Assembly: GCA_025769875.1 (NCBI GenBank) | Contig: JAGFNK010000097.1 | Coordinates: 62,001 to 126,000 of the forward strand | Source: Russula earlei | Lineage: Eukaryota; Basidiomycota; Agaricomycetes; Russulales; Russulaceae | Direction of reading: 5' to 3' | DNA: 64,000 bases | Part shown: positions 9,135 to 21,335 of the stretch, one piece after another | Position numbering within the stretch: position 1 is the first letter of the stretch | How the letters are laid out: every line of letters starts with the position of its first letter | Position numbers and translations under genes: made by a program | The notes under the pieces: model-generated | What the model saw: only the letters and a program-made list of their open reading frames with translations | Told to the model about the DNA's origin: nothing | The model's database searches: none

Positions 9135-10098
9135 TGTTGGGACTCACTGTTGAACAATCCAGTTCAAGAGCAAGGGTTGAGCTCAAAGATGAGTCAATAG
9201 ACATCCAAGATGGCATGGGCAAGAAGTAGAGTCCAAAGCAGTACCAAATACCAAAGAGGTATGGTTACTGGTAGAGTCAAGCAGGTGTACAGGGAAGAGG
9301 CCAGAATGGTCACAAGGGGACAGTCCTTAAAGGAGTATCCCAGGGATAGAGAGTGCCATAAACAAATGGACACTCTGAGGACTGTCCATTACTTTATTGA
9401 GCGCTTATATACTACAAGAGGATTGCTAAATAGGGAACAAGTCTTAACCTTGTTATCAAGCACAATAGACAGATGAGTAAGAAGTTGGAGTGTGCTTACT
9501 GAGCATGCTCAGTCATGCTCAGTAAGCTGCTGAGTAAGAAGGCTCATCTTGATGAGTAAGAGACTTTACTGTCCACATGTTTACTTCTTCAGTACACGTG
9601 CAAAGCACCTGATTCATTTCCTGTTAGTTAGTTTAGGGCCAGTCATTTAAGGACTTGTAGTTTGGTCCAAGGAATAGAGTTGCTTATAAGGCCCCTTATA
9701 TAGTTCTATTAGGGTCCTTAGAGTCGACCCTAATACTTATATTAAGGTCCTTAGTATTGTTTCATAGTTTGTTCTATGGTTATTAGAGTTAGTCTAATAA
9801 CACATTGTAGGGCCGTTAGTGTCTTGTTAGTGCCTCTTGTAGAGCACTTATAATTGTCCTAAAGGGTCTTTAGAGAAGCTATAATGTTGTCCTTTATTGC
9901 TAAAAGGGTTGCCATTAAGTGGGGCTTGCGGTATGTCGATTGTGCTGAGAATCACTCACATGACAATGTGTGTGTGATATTGTGGACACCTCTACTCACC
10001 CCTTTTGTCCGTGTGAACAGGGTGACACCATAGAGGCTGGGTTTCCTCTCATAAGGAAGGGTCCTTCAAGGGCCCTCTCTGGGAAATGGTTCATGACA
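9135..10098. repeat. Solo LTR, copy B (964 bp), TSD GGTAC
   Basis: Uninterrupted reference copy of the family. It starts TGTTGGGACTCACTG, ends GGTTCATGACA and is flanked by perfect GGTAC duplications (9130-9134, 10099-10103). Internal landmarks shared with the other copies include a palindrome-rich GAGCATGCTCAGTCATGCTC segment and CCTTATATAGTTC, possibly the LTR TATA region. Confidence 0.92.
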
Positions 10099-10103
10099 GG
10101 TAC

Positions 10104-11174
10104 AGGTCCCATACACCCATACATACACAGGTACAGTGCACAGCCCTATGTTTATGTTTGAGTAGTCCTTCACACATCAGGAAAAACACATAAATCTTTT
10201 TCAGCTTTATAAAGTCTTTATAGAGTCAAAAAAGTTGATGAGTCAATGGTCACTTGGACTGACCCTAATTCTAGAAAGTCATGATGCAAATATCAACTAT
10301 GTAGCCAAGAAAGTTGAGAAAGCTGCCTAAGTTCTGTAAAGTTCTCAAAAGCTGGAAAGTCACATCAGCCGGCCTTAGGGCTATCAACCAATTTATGCTC
10401 TAATGGGGCTACTGCTAAAGTTAAGAGCCCTCTGTCCAATGTCAGTTTGCAACATATCTGCAGCTAGACTTCCACCACATGGTTTTGATGAAAGTTGCAT
10501 GCTATGTAAAAGTCATCCCATTTGTGTCATAAATTACCCCCTTGTGGGTTCATCTCTAACTTCTTTTGCTATTGTTCTCCCCTTAGTTACTGTTTCATCC
10601 CTTGATGCTGATGACCTTTTATTGTTTCACACTTTCACCTATTGTGTTTCACCTATTGTTTGAGTTCCTTTTGCTATTGGTTCACCTTTATCTATCGTTC
10701 TACATATGGTACTGTACAGCCTCACTAGATACAGTATTTAAGCGCCTGTAAAAGCTGGGGAATGCCCCAAGCTTAGCTTTAACCCATTTCCTGTCACATC
10801 CCTTGCCCTGTACATCCTCTCAATCACAACTTGCTTGTGCTGGCCTACACTCTGCTTGACCTGAGTATGCCTCAAGGAACCTTTGTGTTCCTTTTCCTCC
10901 TCTGCCTCTCTCTCATCATCCTCCTCTTCTGTGAAACCAGAAGATCAACTCTGTCTGTGGACTGAGTCATTGTCTGACTCAGCCTTGAGACGCTAAACCC
11001 TTGATCCAGTCTCTTTGAGCCGGCTCTCACTGAACCCTTGAACCAAGTCACAGGGACTTGGCCCCACTGAACCTTGAGCTAACGCTCTCATGGCCACAAC
11101 ACTGTAACACAAGCTAAGCTTCCTTTACTCCATTCTGGAGATCAACCTTGAACTACCATCGAACTGCTGGATCC
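10104..11174 (+). other. Possible 5' LTR and leader of gypsy relic 1
   Basis: No coding frame. A TATA-like CAGTATTTAAGCG at ~10730-10743, followed by a C/T-rich leader leading to the gag frame at 11175, suggests the 3' half of a gypsy LTR and untranslated leader. I found no second LTR in the window to fix boundaries. Confidence 0.4.
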
Positions 11175-14100
11175 ATGTCCGACCTAGATCCTCCCCAGAC
11201 CTCCCCCAACACGTTGTAGGAACTGCCACTTGGGATAGCTTCCACACCTTTCTCTGCTACATCACCACAGAAAACAACGAAGAATTACCTGTCGAATTTA
11301 TCAACAACTGTTGGTTTGAACTACAACTGAGAAGAGGACAACTCTACACTCACCAAGACCTAGAACTCATCAGAAATAGCCTTGGACTAGGCTACTGGAG
11401 GAAAATCGACCCTCTCTATGAACCACCATCAGAATCAGAAGCCTCCTCTACAGAAGGCAACCCCCCTGAACCAGAAAACACCGTTGAAACTCAGACACCC
11501 TTCAAATCCCCTGTGTTAGAACCAGAGGACCCCCTTGAAAATCATGAACCCATTGAAACCCTAGAACTTCAACCACAGAATTCCCCAGAACCGGTTATGG
11601 CAGCCCAACCACAAGTTGCTATCCAACCACCCCAAGTCGCTGCCCAAGCTCCCCAGATGGCCGCTCAGGCCCCCCCCAATCATCGCCCCACTCCCTCAGG
11701 TACCCGCTGCAGCACCACAAGGCGCTAATGGGTCCCTCAGTGGCAAAGAACCCACAGCTTTCACAGGGGAAAGGAACAAAACAAAATGCTTCATCATGGA
11801 GTTCAACTTGTACTGGGGTCTTAACAATTACAAAGCAGTGATGAATTCTCCCTTCAAATGAACAATGCTGGCCCTCTCCTACATTCAAGGAGAAAAGGTC
11901 AAAGAGTGGGTCAACTCGCAGGCAACTGCACTCAGGGAAAAAGTAAACAGGGCCCAAAACCCTGTTAACAGATTGGATGAAGCATTATGGAATGACTTTG
12001 TCATGGACTTCACATTCAAGTTCACCAACACTGTGGAGAAAGAAGATGCCCAAGCAGCTCTTGTCAAACATGTAATGAAGGACTCCCTTGACGATTATAT
12101 CTCCACCTTCGAACAACTTCTAACCAAAACTGGGTGGCCAGAAACAGACGTTATTGCCATTGAGAGCTTCAAAAATGGCCTAAAAACCGGACTTTACTGC
12201 ACAATTTTAAACAGAGATGTCTGGCCCACCACTCTTCAAGAATGGAAGGAGGAGGCCAGAAGACAACATCAATGATTCATCACTATCAGGGAGAACTTAA
12301 AGGAAAAACTACACACTCCCCCTCGGAACACAAATCCCATCACCCTGACCGAATGCAAGTGGACGCTGCCAAGTCCAACTTTAAGAAACTTACTGAAGAA
12401 GAAAGGAAACAATTGGCAAAGGAAGGACATTGCTTCCATTGCTGAGAGAAAGGCCACCTCAGCCAGGAATGCCCCAAAAACACTGCCCCCACCACTTCCA
12501 AGGCACGCACTACTGAACCAACTCCAGAACCGCCCAAGGAGGAAGAAGCCTTCACTATGGTGGCCCACATGAAAACATTACCAGCAGAGGATAGAGCCAA
12601 ACTTTGGGACCTCATCCTCAAAGAGGATTTTCTCTAGGCCAAGGTACAACAGCTGGTACTAAGCCCCAAATAGATACCATTGTCCAACATAAAGAAAACT
12701 CAATGAAAGTCCCCTTTATGATCACAACAAATGGAAAGACTGGCCAAGTGCTCCTAGACAGTGGAGCAACAGAAAATTTCATTAGCGAAGGAATTGTGGG
12801 AAAATTACAAATCCCACTTCAAACCCTCAGAACCCCCAGACCCATTATCAATGTGGACGGCACTAACAACCAAGGAGGAGCACTAACGCATTATGCTCAC
12901 ATGGCTGTACATCATGGACCCACCACCCAACTTCTCACCTTCTATGTCACCAATTTGGGAGAAGATAGAATGATCCTCAGATATCCCTTCTTGAAGGCGA
13001 TAAATCCCCTTATCAATTGGAGTACCAGTCATCTTAGAAACCATTTTGGGGTCCTTCTCACCCCTGTATCCCTAACAAGCCTGCCAAAGATCCGAGTCAC
13101 ACAAATAAGATCAACCACCATTCCCCCTGAATACTCACGGCATCAGAAAGTCTTCTCGGAAGAAGCAGCCAAACGACTCCCACCCAGGCAAGGAGAACTC
13201 AACTTCAGAATCACCCTGAAACCAGATGCCCCCAAATTCCTTGATTGTCAAACCTGCCCTCTCCCCCAGAATGAGAAACAAGAACTGTCAAGACAGATAC
13301 AGGAAGATCTGGCCAAAGGTTTCATCAAGGACAGCATCTCAGACTTCATATCTCCTGTCTTCTTTGTCCAAAAAAAGGATGGCACCACCCCAAGAATGGT
13401 AGTAGACTACTGAAAGCTCAACAATGCCACCATCCCAGATTATCATGCCCTACCAAACATGGAAGAACAACTACACTGCCTAAGGTGCAAAACCACCTTT
13501 GGCAAATTTGATGTCAGCTGGCTACAATAACATCCTGATCCACCCAGAAGACTGACACAAGGGGGCCTTCAAAACTCAATTTGGCACATTCATTCCCATG
13601 GTAATGGGCTTTGGCTTTACCAATGCACTGGCAGCCTTTCAACGAGCAATGAACCACACTCTCAGACCCTGGCTCCTCAAGTATCCGGAAAACACCTGCA
13701 ACTACCTAGACAACGTGGCAATAGCCACAGGAGCTGGAGAAGAACATCTACACCGACAAATCACACATGAGTTCCTTGATCTTCTGGAAAGGGACTCTTA
13801 TTTCCTGAAAGCATCCAAGTGCACCTTTGAACAAGGGGAGATCGACTTTCTGGGCTTCCGGATCAACCAAGGGACTCTCAAAATTGACCCAGTCAAAATG
13901 GACAGCCTCAAAAACTGGCCAAGACCCCCCAATAACCTGAAACAAGTACAACAAATCATGGGCACCCTCAATTACCAACGACTGTTTATCCAAGATTTTG
14001 ATAAAATAGCTCGCCCTATTTTTTCCATGATCAAGAAAGGAACCCCCTTCCTCTGGACCCCAGAAGTGACCTCAGCCTTAGAAACCCTAATATTGGCAGT

Positions 14101-14350
14101 CTGCGATGACCCTGAACTCTACACTGCCAACCCTGACCTCCCATACGAATTAGAAACCAACGCCTCACAATTTGCCACCGGAGCAATCCTATTTCAGAAA
14201 GACCCAAGAGGAAAAAGAAAAACGATTGGCAATATGTCACATGCATTCAACAAAGCAGAAAGGAACTACCCTGTTTTGGATAGGGAGTTCCTAGCCTTGA
14301 TCCTCACACTCCAACACTGGTGGTACCTATTGGTTGGAACAAAACACTGT
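11175..14350 (+). pseudogene. Ty3/gypsy element 1: decayed Gag, protease, RT, partial RNase H
   Basis: Successive frames encode a Gag with a Pro/Gln/Ala-rich linker (11513-11728), a gag core (11865-12275), a zinc knuckle starting CFHC (12440), a protease with LLDSGATENF (~12757), RT (FVQKKDGTTP at ~13364, LGFRINQG at ~13850) and the start of RNase H, lost after ~14350. In-frame TGA stops occur at 11859, 12273, 12443 and 13411. The last lies in the conserved DY-R-KLN motif, where the family has Arg. There are also frameshifts near 12300, 12600 and 13550. The RT active site reads YLDN instead of YLDD (~13710). Dead copy; CpG-poor. Confidence 0.9.
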
Positions 14351-14392
14351 TGAAGCAGATGGGCGCAGGTTATGATAAGAGCGATAAGATCC

Positions 14393-14744
14393 TTATTGCC
14401 GTTTTCAGTGCACTTGGCGGAGTTTGAATTCCACCCAAATCGGCGCAGAAAACCCTCTCAAACGTGTGGGGCGAATATCTCCCTCAAAACACCTTCAATT
14501 CACATAAAACTTATTGTCCCTGAATCGCCTGAATGAGGGCTAGGCAGCCCCATTGTTTTCATGAGATTTGAGTGAGAATTGGTGGAGCTGGTCTCAAGCC
14601 ACCTCCACATATGTATTAGATGAATTACAACTCAAAATCACGGTCTATATCTATTATTTTTCCCTCATGTTGTACCCATGGGCTGTCTTGAGGCAGCCCC
14701 ATAGTGTTTTTGACTCAAGCGTTGTGGTGTGCAATGTCGTTTCC
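14393..14744 (+). repeat. Left terminal inverted repeat of the 3.25-kb element
   Basis: Inverted match to 17296-17646. Shared landmarks include GGCGCAGAAA, ATGAGGGCTAGGCAGCCCCA and the ATCTATTATTTTTCCCTC block. Confidence 0.9.
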
Positions 14745-16140
14745 CTCATATCGTGTGACAGTAGCACGGTCATGTGCCAGGAAGGAGCCCCCCCAGGAAG
14801 TGCACACCTGAGCCCATGGGGCGGTGAAGTGTGTCCAAGAATGCAGAATGACTTCATAAGACTGAAGCTCCAAAGAGGAGGAGCACCTAGCGGGAACGCG
14901 AGAACACGTTTGTTCATTCAACTGCACTGAGGTTCACACAGATGATAAGGGAACAACAGGGCAACTTTATTCAACATGGTAGCAGATACAGGTTAGAACT
15001 AAGGCTAAGGGACAGGAAAAGCACAAAAGACAGTCATATGAAATCTAGATGTGAGAAGGGGACCGAAGCTGGACGACGCGAGGTATTGAGTCGTGGTCTC
15101 CAGCGGCTGTGGTAAAGGTGTGTGGCGATTTGTGAAGGATGGCCGAAGCCAGGTGTGGTGATGAGGGGTGTGGTCGAGTCGCGACGCGAGGAGGGGGAGA
15201 CGATGCAAAGGAGAGGCTGGAGGGGGGATAGGGAGAGTGCTGGTGGGTGGTCGCTTGGGCGCCGATGGCGCTGCCAAACGCGATTGCGGGTGGGATGATT
15301 GGAGAACTTGGATGGCAGATGCGAGGGAGAGGAGTGAGGGGACGTGGAAGTAGAAAGGGAGAGGGAAGACGGCGGCAGGCTGGGAAATGGACGCATAGGC
15401 GGCATGCAGATCTCTGACTAACAAAATGAGAGTCTAGTAAAAAAGGGGAGAAAAGCATACCGAAATGTACAGTAGCAACACCGTCCGATGGCAATGAAGA
15501 CGGCGGCATGGTACGGGGCTCTTCGGCTGTGCATTGGGACTTGTCAGTGCATGGTGAAGGCGGGGGTGTTGAGGGCGAGGGCATGCGGCGGTTGATGGGG
15601 GTGAGGGTGGCGTGCTGGCGGCGATGATGATGATGATGTGAGGACGAAGAGGAGATGGCACGAAAGGAATACGCACATATGTACTCTTGTAAGCGATTCA
15701 TGGCCAGCCATATAGCTGTGTGGGTGAGTCGACATCGAGGCCGTGCACCTTTGCGACAATTTTGCATGTCTTGTGGTCCGTGCGTTTGTGCTGTAGTGAG
15801 TTCCCAGGCTTCTGCATTTACATAGGCATAGGACTCTTCCTCCCCATCCTCATCAATAGCAGGAAGGGATGTCTTGGAAGCCTGAGCTCGTGGTTGTGAT
15901 CGCTTCGGTCAAGTGGGAGTGCCTGAGCTGTCACTTTCATTTCCACCAGTTTTTTTTTGGGCAGCCTTCCTTTGGCCAGTAGTACGTGTCAGTGCAGGCC
16001 GGCATTTTGAAGCACGTTGCTTCGAGCCCATGAGGGTTTAGGGGGTTGAAATGGAGGGGTAGAGCAAGGTATGGTGAGCAGCTCTGGGAAGGGAAGAACG
16101 CCCTGTCGTCGTCCTGGAGTAGGAGTTTGGACAGGTGGAT
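14745..16140 (-). other. Interior of the long-TIR element, left part: gene-like remnant on minus strand
   Basis: On the minus strand a frame of 240 codons (15045-15767) extends upstream, with an acidic patch (IDEDGEEES, ~15850) before it. A TGA near 15908 interrupts it, and an AATAAA lies downstream (minus strand, ~14970). It is rich in Ser, Pro and His, shows no known domain and is CpG-rich. It could be captured host sequence or an element-specific ORF. I do not regard it as a proven gene. Confidence 0.35.
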
Positions 16141-17160
16141 GGTTGATGAATAAGCCACACGACTCTTTACGCACTGTCTCATCCGTCGCCTCGTCCGTCG
16201 CCACAGTAGCCTCAGTCGTGCCAGCCGCTGACTTCACATCAGTCTCCAGTCTTAGCCTTGCCCGTACTCATCAGTTCAGCCCAGTCCATCATAGCACCAG
16301 CATCGCCAGCCGCCGCCGTCTCCACCTGCCCTCAGCCTCAGCCTTCTCAGTCTCAGCCGCCGCCACCGCGCCCCTAGTTTTGCCAGCCGTCTCCAGTCGC
16401 CCCACCTTCAGATCAGTCAACCGCCGCCACCGCGCTCTTAGCCTTGCCAGCCACCTTAGTCTTGTCAGCCGCCGCCGTAGCCTCAGCCTCAGCCACCGAC
16501 GTCTTAGCGCCACACTGCCGCCACCTCCACCACCGTCTCACAAGCCACCGCCGCCACGCCCTTGTCAGCCACAGCCGCCGTTGCCCCTGCATTGCCCTCA
16601 GTCAGTTGCCTCCACCCCGTCCAGCCTCCACCGTCGCACCAGCTCAGTCCACCGCCACCTTCTCAGTCTCAGCCTCAGTCTTCTCAGTCACAGCCGCCGC
16701 CTTAGTAGTTTCGTGCGACACCAGCACCGCCGCACCGTCGCAACCCCTCGCCACCAGCACCACCCCAGAAGACCAAGAAGGCCTCGGCCATGAACTTAGC
16801 CACAACACGCCACAACAGGAGCAGAAGCCGCCGCCACGCCGCCGCCGCCGCAGGAGAAGCAGTTGCCGACGCCAACAGCACACCACACGCCGCCTCACAC
16901 ATCGCCTCCCCATCCATTCACACGCTCTCGCCCACGTCTGCTGCCGACACCTGCAGTGGAGACGACCCTGCCACCGCCACTGCAAGATGACAGATCCCAC
17001 CCCCGCACAAACCGCCCCACACATCCTCTTTCTCGAATCCTCGCCACCTACGTCTCTATCTACAAACTCACGCTCACCACCTACGCCTTCGCTCCTCATC
17101 CACGCCTGCTGCCACCACCTGCAATGGAGACGACTCCTGTATATAAAAACACCCTAGCTA
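16140..17160 (+). other. Interior of the long-TIR element, right part: Ala/Pro/Ser low-complexity GC-rich tract
   Basis: About 1 kb built from imperfect CAGCC, TCAGCCTCAGCC and CCGCCGCC units. Open frames on both strands (for example 16071-16793 and 16444-17157) translate to Ala, Pro, Ser, Arg and His repeats. They reflect composition rather than selection. Strongly CpG-rich compared with the flanking DNA. Confidence 0.5.
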
Positions 17161-17295
17161 CTCTGTAGTAGAAAGAGTTCAGAATAGGACCCCTCTTTGC
17201 AACCCACTCCTCTCTGTCTGTGAAAAACAAGAAGGATGGTCAGAATCGAGAGGTGAGAGGGGTGATGAGTGGCTGGCCACGACTCCAATTGCACT

Positions 17296-17646
17296 GGAAA
17301 TAACGTTGCACACCACAACACTTGAGTCAAAAACACTATGGGGCTGCCTCAAGACAGCCCATGGGTACAACATGAGGGAAAAATAATAGATATAGACCAT
17401 GATTTTGAGTTGTAATTCATCTAATACACATGTGGAGGTGGCTTGAGTCCAGCTCCACCAATTCTCACTCAAATCTCATGAAAACAATGGGGCTGCCTAG
17501 CCCTCATTCAGGCGATTCAGGGACAATAAATTTCATATGAATTGAAGCTGTTTTGAGGGAGATATTCATCCCGCATGTTTGAGGGGGTTTCTGCGCCGAT
17601 TTGGGTAGAATTCAAGCTCCGCCAAGTGCGCTGAAAACGGCAATAA
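17296..17646 (-). repeat. Right terminal inverted repeat of the 3.25-kb element
   Basis: Inverted partner of 14393-14744; outer end ..GAAAACGGCAATAA. Confidence 0.9.
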
Positions 17647-20486
17647 TTGACAAACTCCAAGGAGCCCAATACTTTACCAAGTTTGACGTACAATGGGGAT
17701 ACAACAATATCCGCCTAAGAGAGGGTGACGAGCACCTTGCAGCATTCAAGACACCTTTAGGACTCTTCGAACCTTTGATAATGACATTCGGTCTTTGTAA
17801 CGCCCCAGCCACTTTCCAATGCTTTATGAACACCATCCTAGCAAAATACATTGCCACTGAACGAGTGGTTGTTTATCTAGACGATATACTAATTATGGCG
17901 CAAACCCCGAACGAACTAGATGACTGGACACACAAGGTCCTAAAGACACTTCAAGACCACGATTTGTACTTGAAACCAGAGAAGTGTGCTTTTCGACAAA
18001 CCTCTATTAGTTACCTAGGCATCAATATATCCCAAGGGCGAATATCTATGGACCAAGACAAGTTAATAGGCATTACAAAGTGGCCTACTCCGACCAACAT
18101 TACGGACATCCAAGCATTTCTAGGATTTTGCAACTTCTATCAATGATTTATCCACCAATACTCACGAATAGCACGACCCTTGTTTAATCTAACAAAGAAA
18201 GAACACCCCTTTAAATGGGAAGATGATGAAGAACAAGCATTTGAAAAATTAATCCAGGCATTCACAACAGCCCCAGTCCTCATGTTACCTGATCATACTA
18301 AATCCTTTCGGCTCATCTGCAATGCAAGCGACTTTGCAGTTGGCGCAATCCTGGAACAACCTGATGAATTTAACAGATATCACCCAGTAGCCTATTTTTC
18401 AAAATCCTTGGACCCCGCACAAAGAAATTACATGATCTATGATAAAGAGCTCCTGGCCATCGTCTTATCCCTCTGGCACTTCCGACACTACCTTGAAGGT
18501 GCTACACACCCGATTGATCTATGGACGGACCACAATAATTTGACATACTTTATGACAAAACAAAAACTCACGCAACGACAAGCCCGATGGGCACTCCTTC
18601 TCAGCAATTTTGACTTCACCATCACCCATCACCCAGGAACTATGAATAAAGCAGATGGTCTGTCCAGGCTGCCAGACTTCAAAGAGGGGATACAAAATGA
18701 AAATGATGGAAAGGTGCTCCTAGATGACAAATATTTTAAAATTAGAGCAACATGCACCTCTGCTACAGAACCGATTGGCAACCAAGAACTTTGACAACAA
18801 CTGCGATCTAGCGAAGACTACGACCCAGAAGTATCTAATGCGTTAGCAATCATTATAAAGAATGGACCAAGACGATTATCCAAAGGCTTACAAGACTGGA
18901 ACCTTGAAGATGGACTAATATTATTAAAGGAAAAGTCTACATCCCAAACAATGACACCCTACGAAAGAAAATTCTGAAACTACATCATGACTCCCTTGCC
19001 ACTGGACATCCTGGCCAATGGAAAACTTACGAACTAATCAGCTGAAACTATTGGTGGCCAGGAATGCTAACCTATGTCAAAGGTTATGTAGACGGTTGCG
19101 CAATTTGCCAAAGTACAAAGAACCACCCAAAGACAGAAACACCCCTCGTACCAATTACACCAGCTGGAGAAGTATGGAAGAGCATTACCATGGACTTTAT
19201 CACAGACCTACCAATTTCACAAGGCTTTGACAGCCTCCTAGTCATGGTAGATCGATTCAGCAAAGCAATAATCATTACCCCCTGCCACAAGACAATCACA
19301 GCAGATGAAACAGCAACACTAATCATGAACAATGTCTGGAGGAGAGTAGGCCTCCCAACACAAATAATATCAGACAGAGGCCCTCAATTTGCAGCAAAAG
19401 TCACTCAAGAACTATGGAAGAAATTGAATGTCAAGGTATCATTGAGCACAGCATATCACCCTCAGACAGATGGAGAAACAGAACGAGTTAACCAAGAACT
19501 AGAACAATACCTACGAATATTTTGCAACCACCAAGTGGACAATTGGGCAGAACTAATTCCCTTTATGGAGTTTGCACATAATGCCAGACAACACAGTGCT
19601 ACAAACAAACCCCCTTTCGAGGTCTGGTATGACTTTAACCCAACATTTGCTCCGCCCCTTGCTTTTGCATCAAAGTTCCCTTCAATCCAAGAAAGACTAA
19701 CAAGACTAGACCAACTCAGAGGAGAAGTAGCTGCCTCCCTGAACCGAGCAGCTGAGATCATGAAGCAATCAAGACCCCAAACCTCCACCGTTTTAAAGAA
19801 GGGGATCAAGTATGGTTGGAAGCCACAAATCTACGAACCACTCACCCAAAAGCAAAACTAGCCCCTCGACACTATGGACCATTCAAAGTCATCACTGCCT
19901 ATCCAGTAAATGTTTGCCTCGAACTACCAAAGTCCTGGAAGATACACCCAGTCTTTCACCATTCCCTGATTAAACCTTACAAAGAAACCACTGCCCATGG
20001 TCCTAACTTCTCAAACCCGCCACCGATACTAGTTGAAGGAGAAGAACAATATGAAGTAGAACAGATCTTAAACTCTCGGCTCTCCCCAAACCACAAAGGG
20101 ATCCAATACCTAGTTAAATGGAAAGGTTACACTGCCGCAGAAAACACTTGGGAACCAGCATCTAACCTATCAAAAGCGCAATTACTTGTTAAAGACTTCC
20201 ATCGGAAATATCCGAAGGCGCTTAAAACAATTCCCACCAGGAGTGACCCCTAAAACAACAACTCTCATCATGACCTCTGTCAACGACTATCTTTATCCTT
20301 GTTACCAACGAACTTTTCAGAGAACCCCTGCAATCACATGCACTCAATCGACTACAGCTATCCCCAAAGCAATCCATAGAACAAGAAAGAACTCCCCACA
20401 AATGAACAAACTTCGACTTTTCATATGCAAACTACTCCACCTCCCAAAAAAACAAATTCCTACCATTGCAGGAGCAACAAGTCTAT
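17647..20486 (+). pseudogene. Ty3/gypsy element 2 (chromovirus): RT, RNase H, integrase, chromodomain; 5' truncated
   Basis: The frame enters inside RT (FTKFDVQWGYNNIRL) with an intact YLDD site. It continues through RNase H (YDKELLAIVL..LWTDHNNL) and integrase: an HHCC zinc region, then the DDE core at TMDFITDL, SDRGPQF and HPQTDGETERVNQ. It ends in a chromodomain (YLVKWKGYTAAENTWEP), which targets chromovirus integration to heterochromatin. In-frame TGAs sit at 18144 (NFYQ-stop-FI), 18792 and 19043 (LIS-stop-NYWWPG); at the first and third the family has Arg. Frameshifts occur near 18915 and 19800. Gag, protease and the RT start are missing. Its RT sequence differs from element 1, so these are two elements. 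Confidence 0.93.
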
Positions 20487-20500
20487 AAAGAGGGGATGAA
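20487..20500 (+). other. Polypurine tract of gypsy element 2
   Basis: AAAGAGGGGATGAA lies directly against the LTR start TGTTACG. Such purine runs prime plus-strand DNA synthesis in LTR elements. Confidence 0.75.
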
Positions 20501-21335
20501 TGTTACGAACCAAGGCCAGGTCCTGGCCGTAGATTGCCCTATTTCACTCAAGAGAGACCTCTCTCACTTAACATTGCTGACCCCCTTCCATTTCCTGGGC
20601 TATCCCTCCTGCGGTACAAGATATCGCTATTGCAAAGGCACTATAACATGACCAGGCACCCATTTCCTAATCAGGTAATCATCGCATGGCAGCCACATGG
20701 CCACCCAGCCACCAAGGACCCGAAACAGTGGCACACACTCTTAGAAACTGTTGCATAAATCATCTGATGTCATCAAGGCTCCAATGACATCATGGCTGAC
20801 TGAGCGACTCCACAGTGACCTCATAGGCTCACTAAGCACTCCACAGTGACATCATAATGATGTCATCGCTCCACAATGATCAGTAATGCACTCAGTAAGC
20901 CTGAAACTTGACACAAGCAAGTTTATGCCTCTGTAGTCCTATTGGATGGTACCAAAGAGTCTAGAATAGTCCCAGTTCTTTGTAATTGACCCTGTACACT
21001 GTATATAAGCCCCAATGAAGCATGGCAGTTGTCAGACTGTCCATTTGTGATACTCTCATCTTCCTGGGTACTCCCCTGCAACCACTCAGTTTAAAGACTT
21101 CCCTCGCTTCCAAGGTACTCTTCAATGACCAGGACTGCCTTGTCTAAAGCCCTCTCGCTGCACTGGCCTCCAGTCTTCGCCTCTGCCTCCAGTTACACAT
21201 ACCAGTCCCCATCTGGTACATTCTAGTCATTTGGCTCGTCCTCCTGTTCAACGCCGCCTACGCCGCATACCATCTGTTCCGACCCTTGCCCACCTGCTCC
21301 TGAGTCCACACTGATCAGCAGTACATGTCTTGACA
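20501..21335 (+). repeat. 3' LTR of gypsy element 2 (835 bp)
   Basis: Starts TGTTACG after the polypurine tract and ends CTTGACA. It matches 21826-22653 in inverted orientation over its whole length. TGTATATAAGCCCC at ~21000 is a plausible LTR TATA box. Confidence 0.85.

Larger units (their letters stand above)
14393..17646. mobile_element. 3.25-kb non-autonomous DNA element with ~350-bp terminal inverted repeats
   Basis: The left end (14393-14744) and right end (17296-17646) are near-perfect inverted copies starting TTATTGCCGTTTTCAG, about 350 bp with only scattered mismatches. No transposase domain is visible inside. Long TIRs and foreign-looking cargo are typical of MULE or Pack-MULE elements, but I see no direct target duplication (left flank ..AGATCC, right flank TTGACA..). 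It lies between two different gypsy relics, so one edge may have been joined by recombination rather than by simple insertion. Confidence 0.85.

Noticed and set aside
15045..15767. 240-codon minus-strand ORF inside the long-TIR element
   Set aside because: Ser/Pro/His low complexity, overlapping ORFs in other frames and no domain; kept only as a note on the element interior.
16071..17157. Long plus-strand ORFs rich in Ala, Pro, Ser and Arg
   Set aside because: Products of CAGCC/CCGCCG repeats; several frames on both strands are equally open, so there is no evidence of selection.
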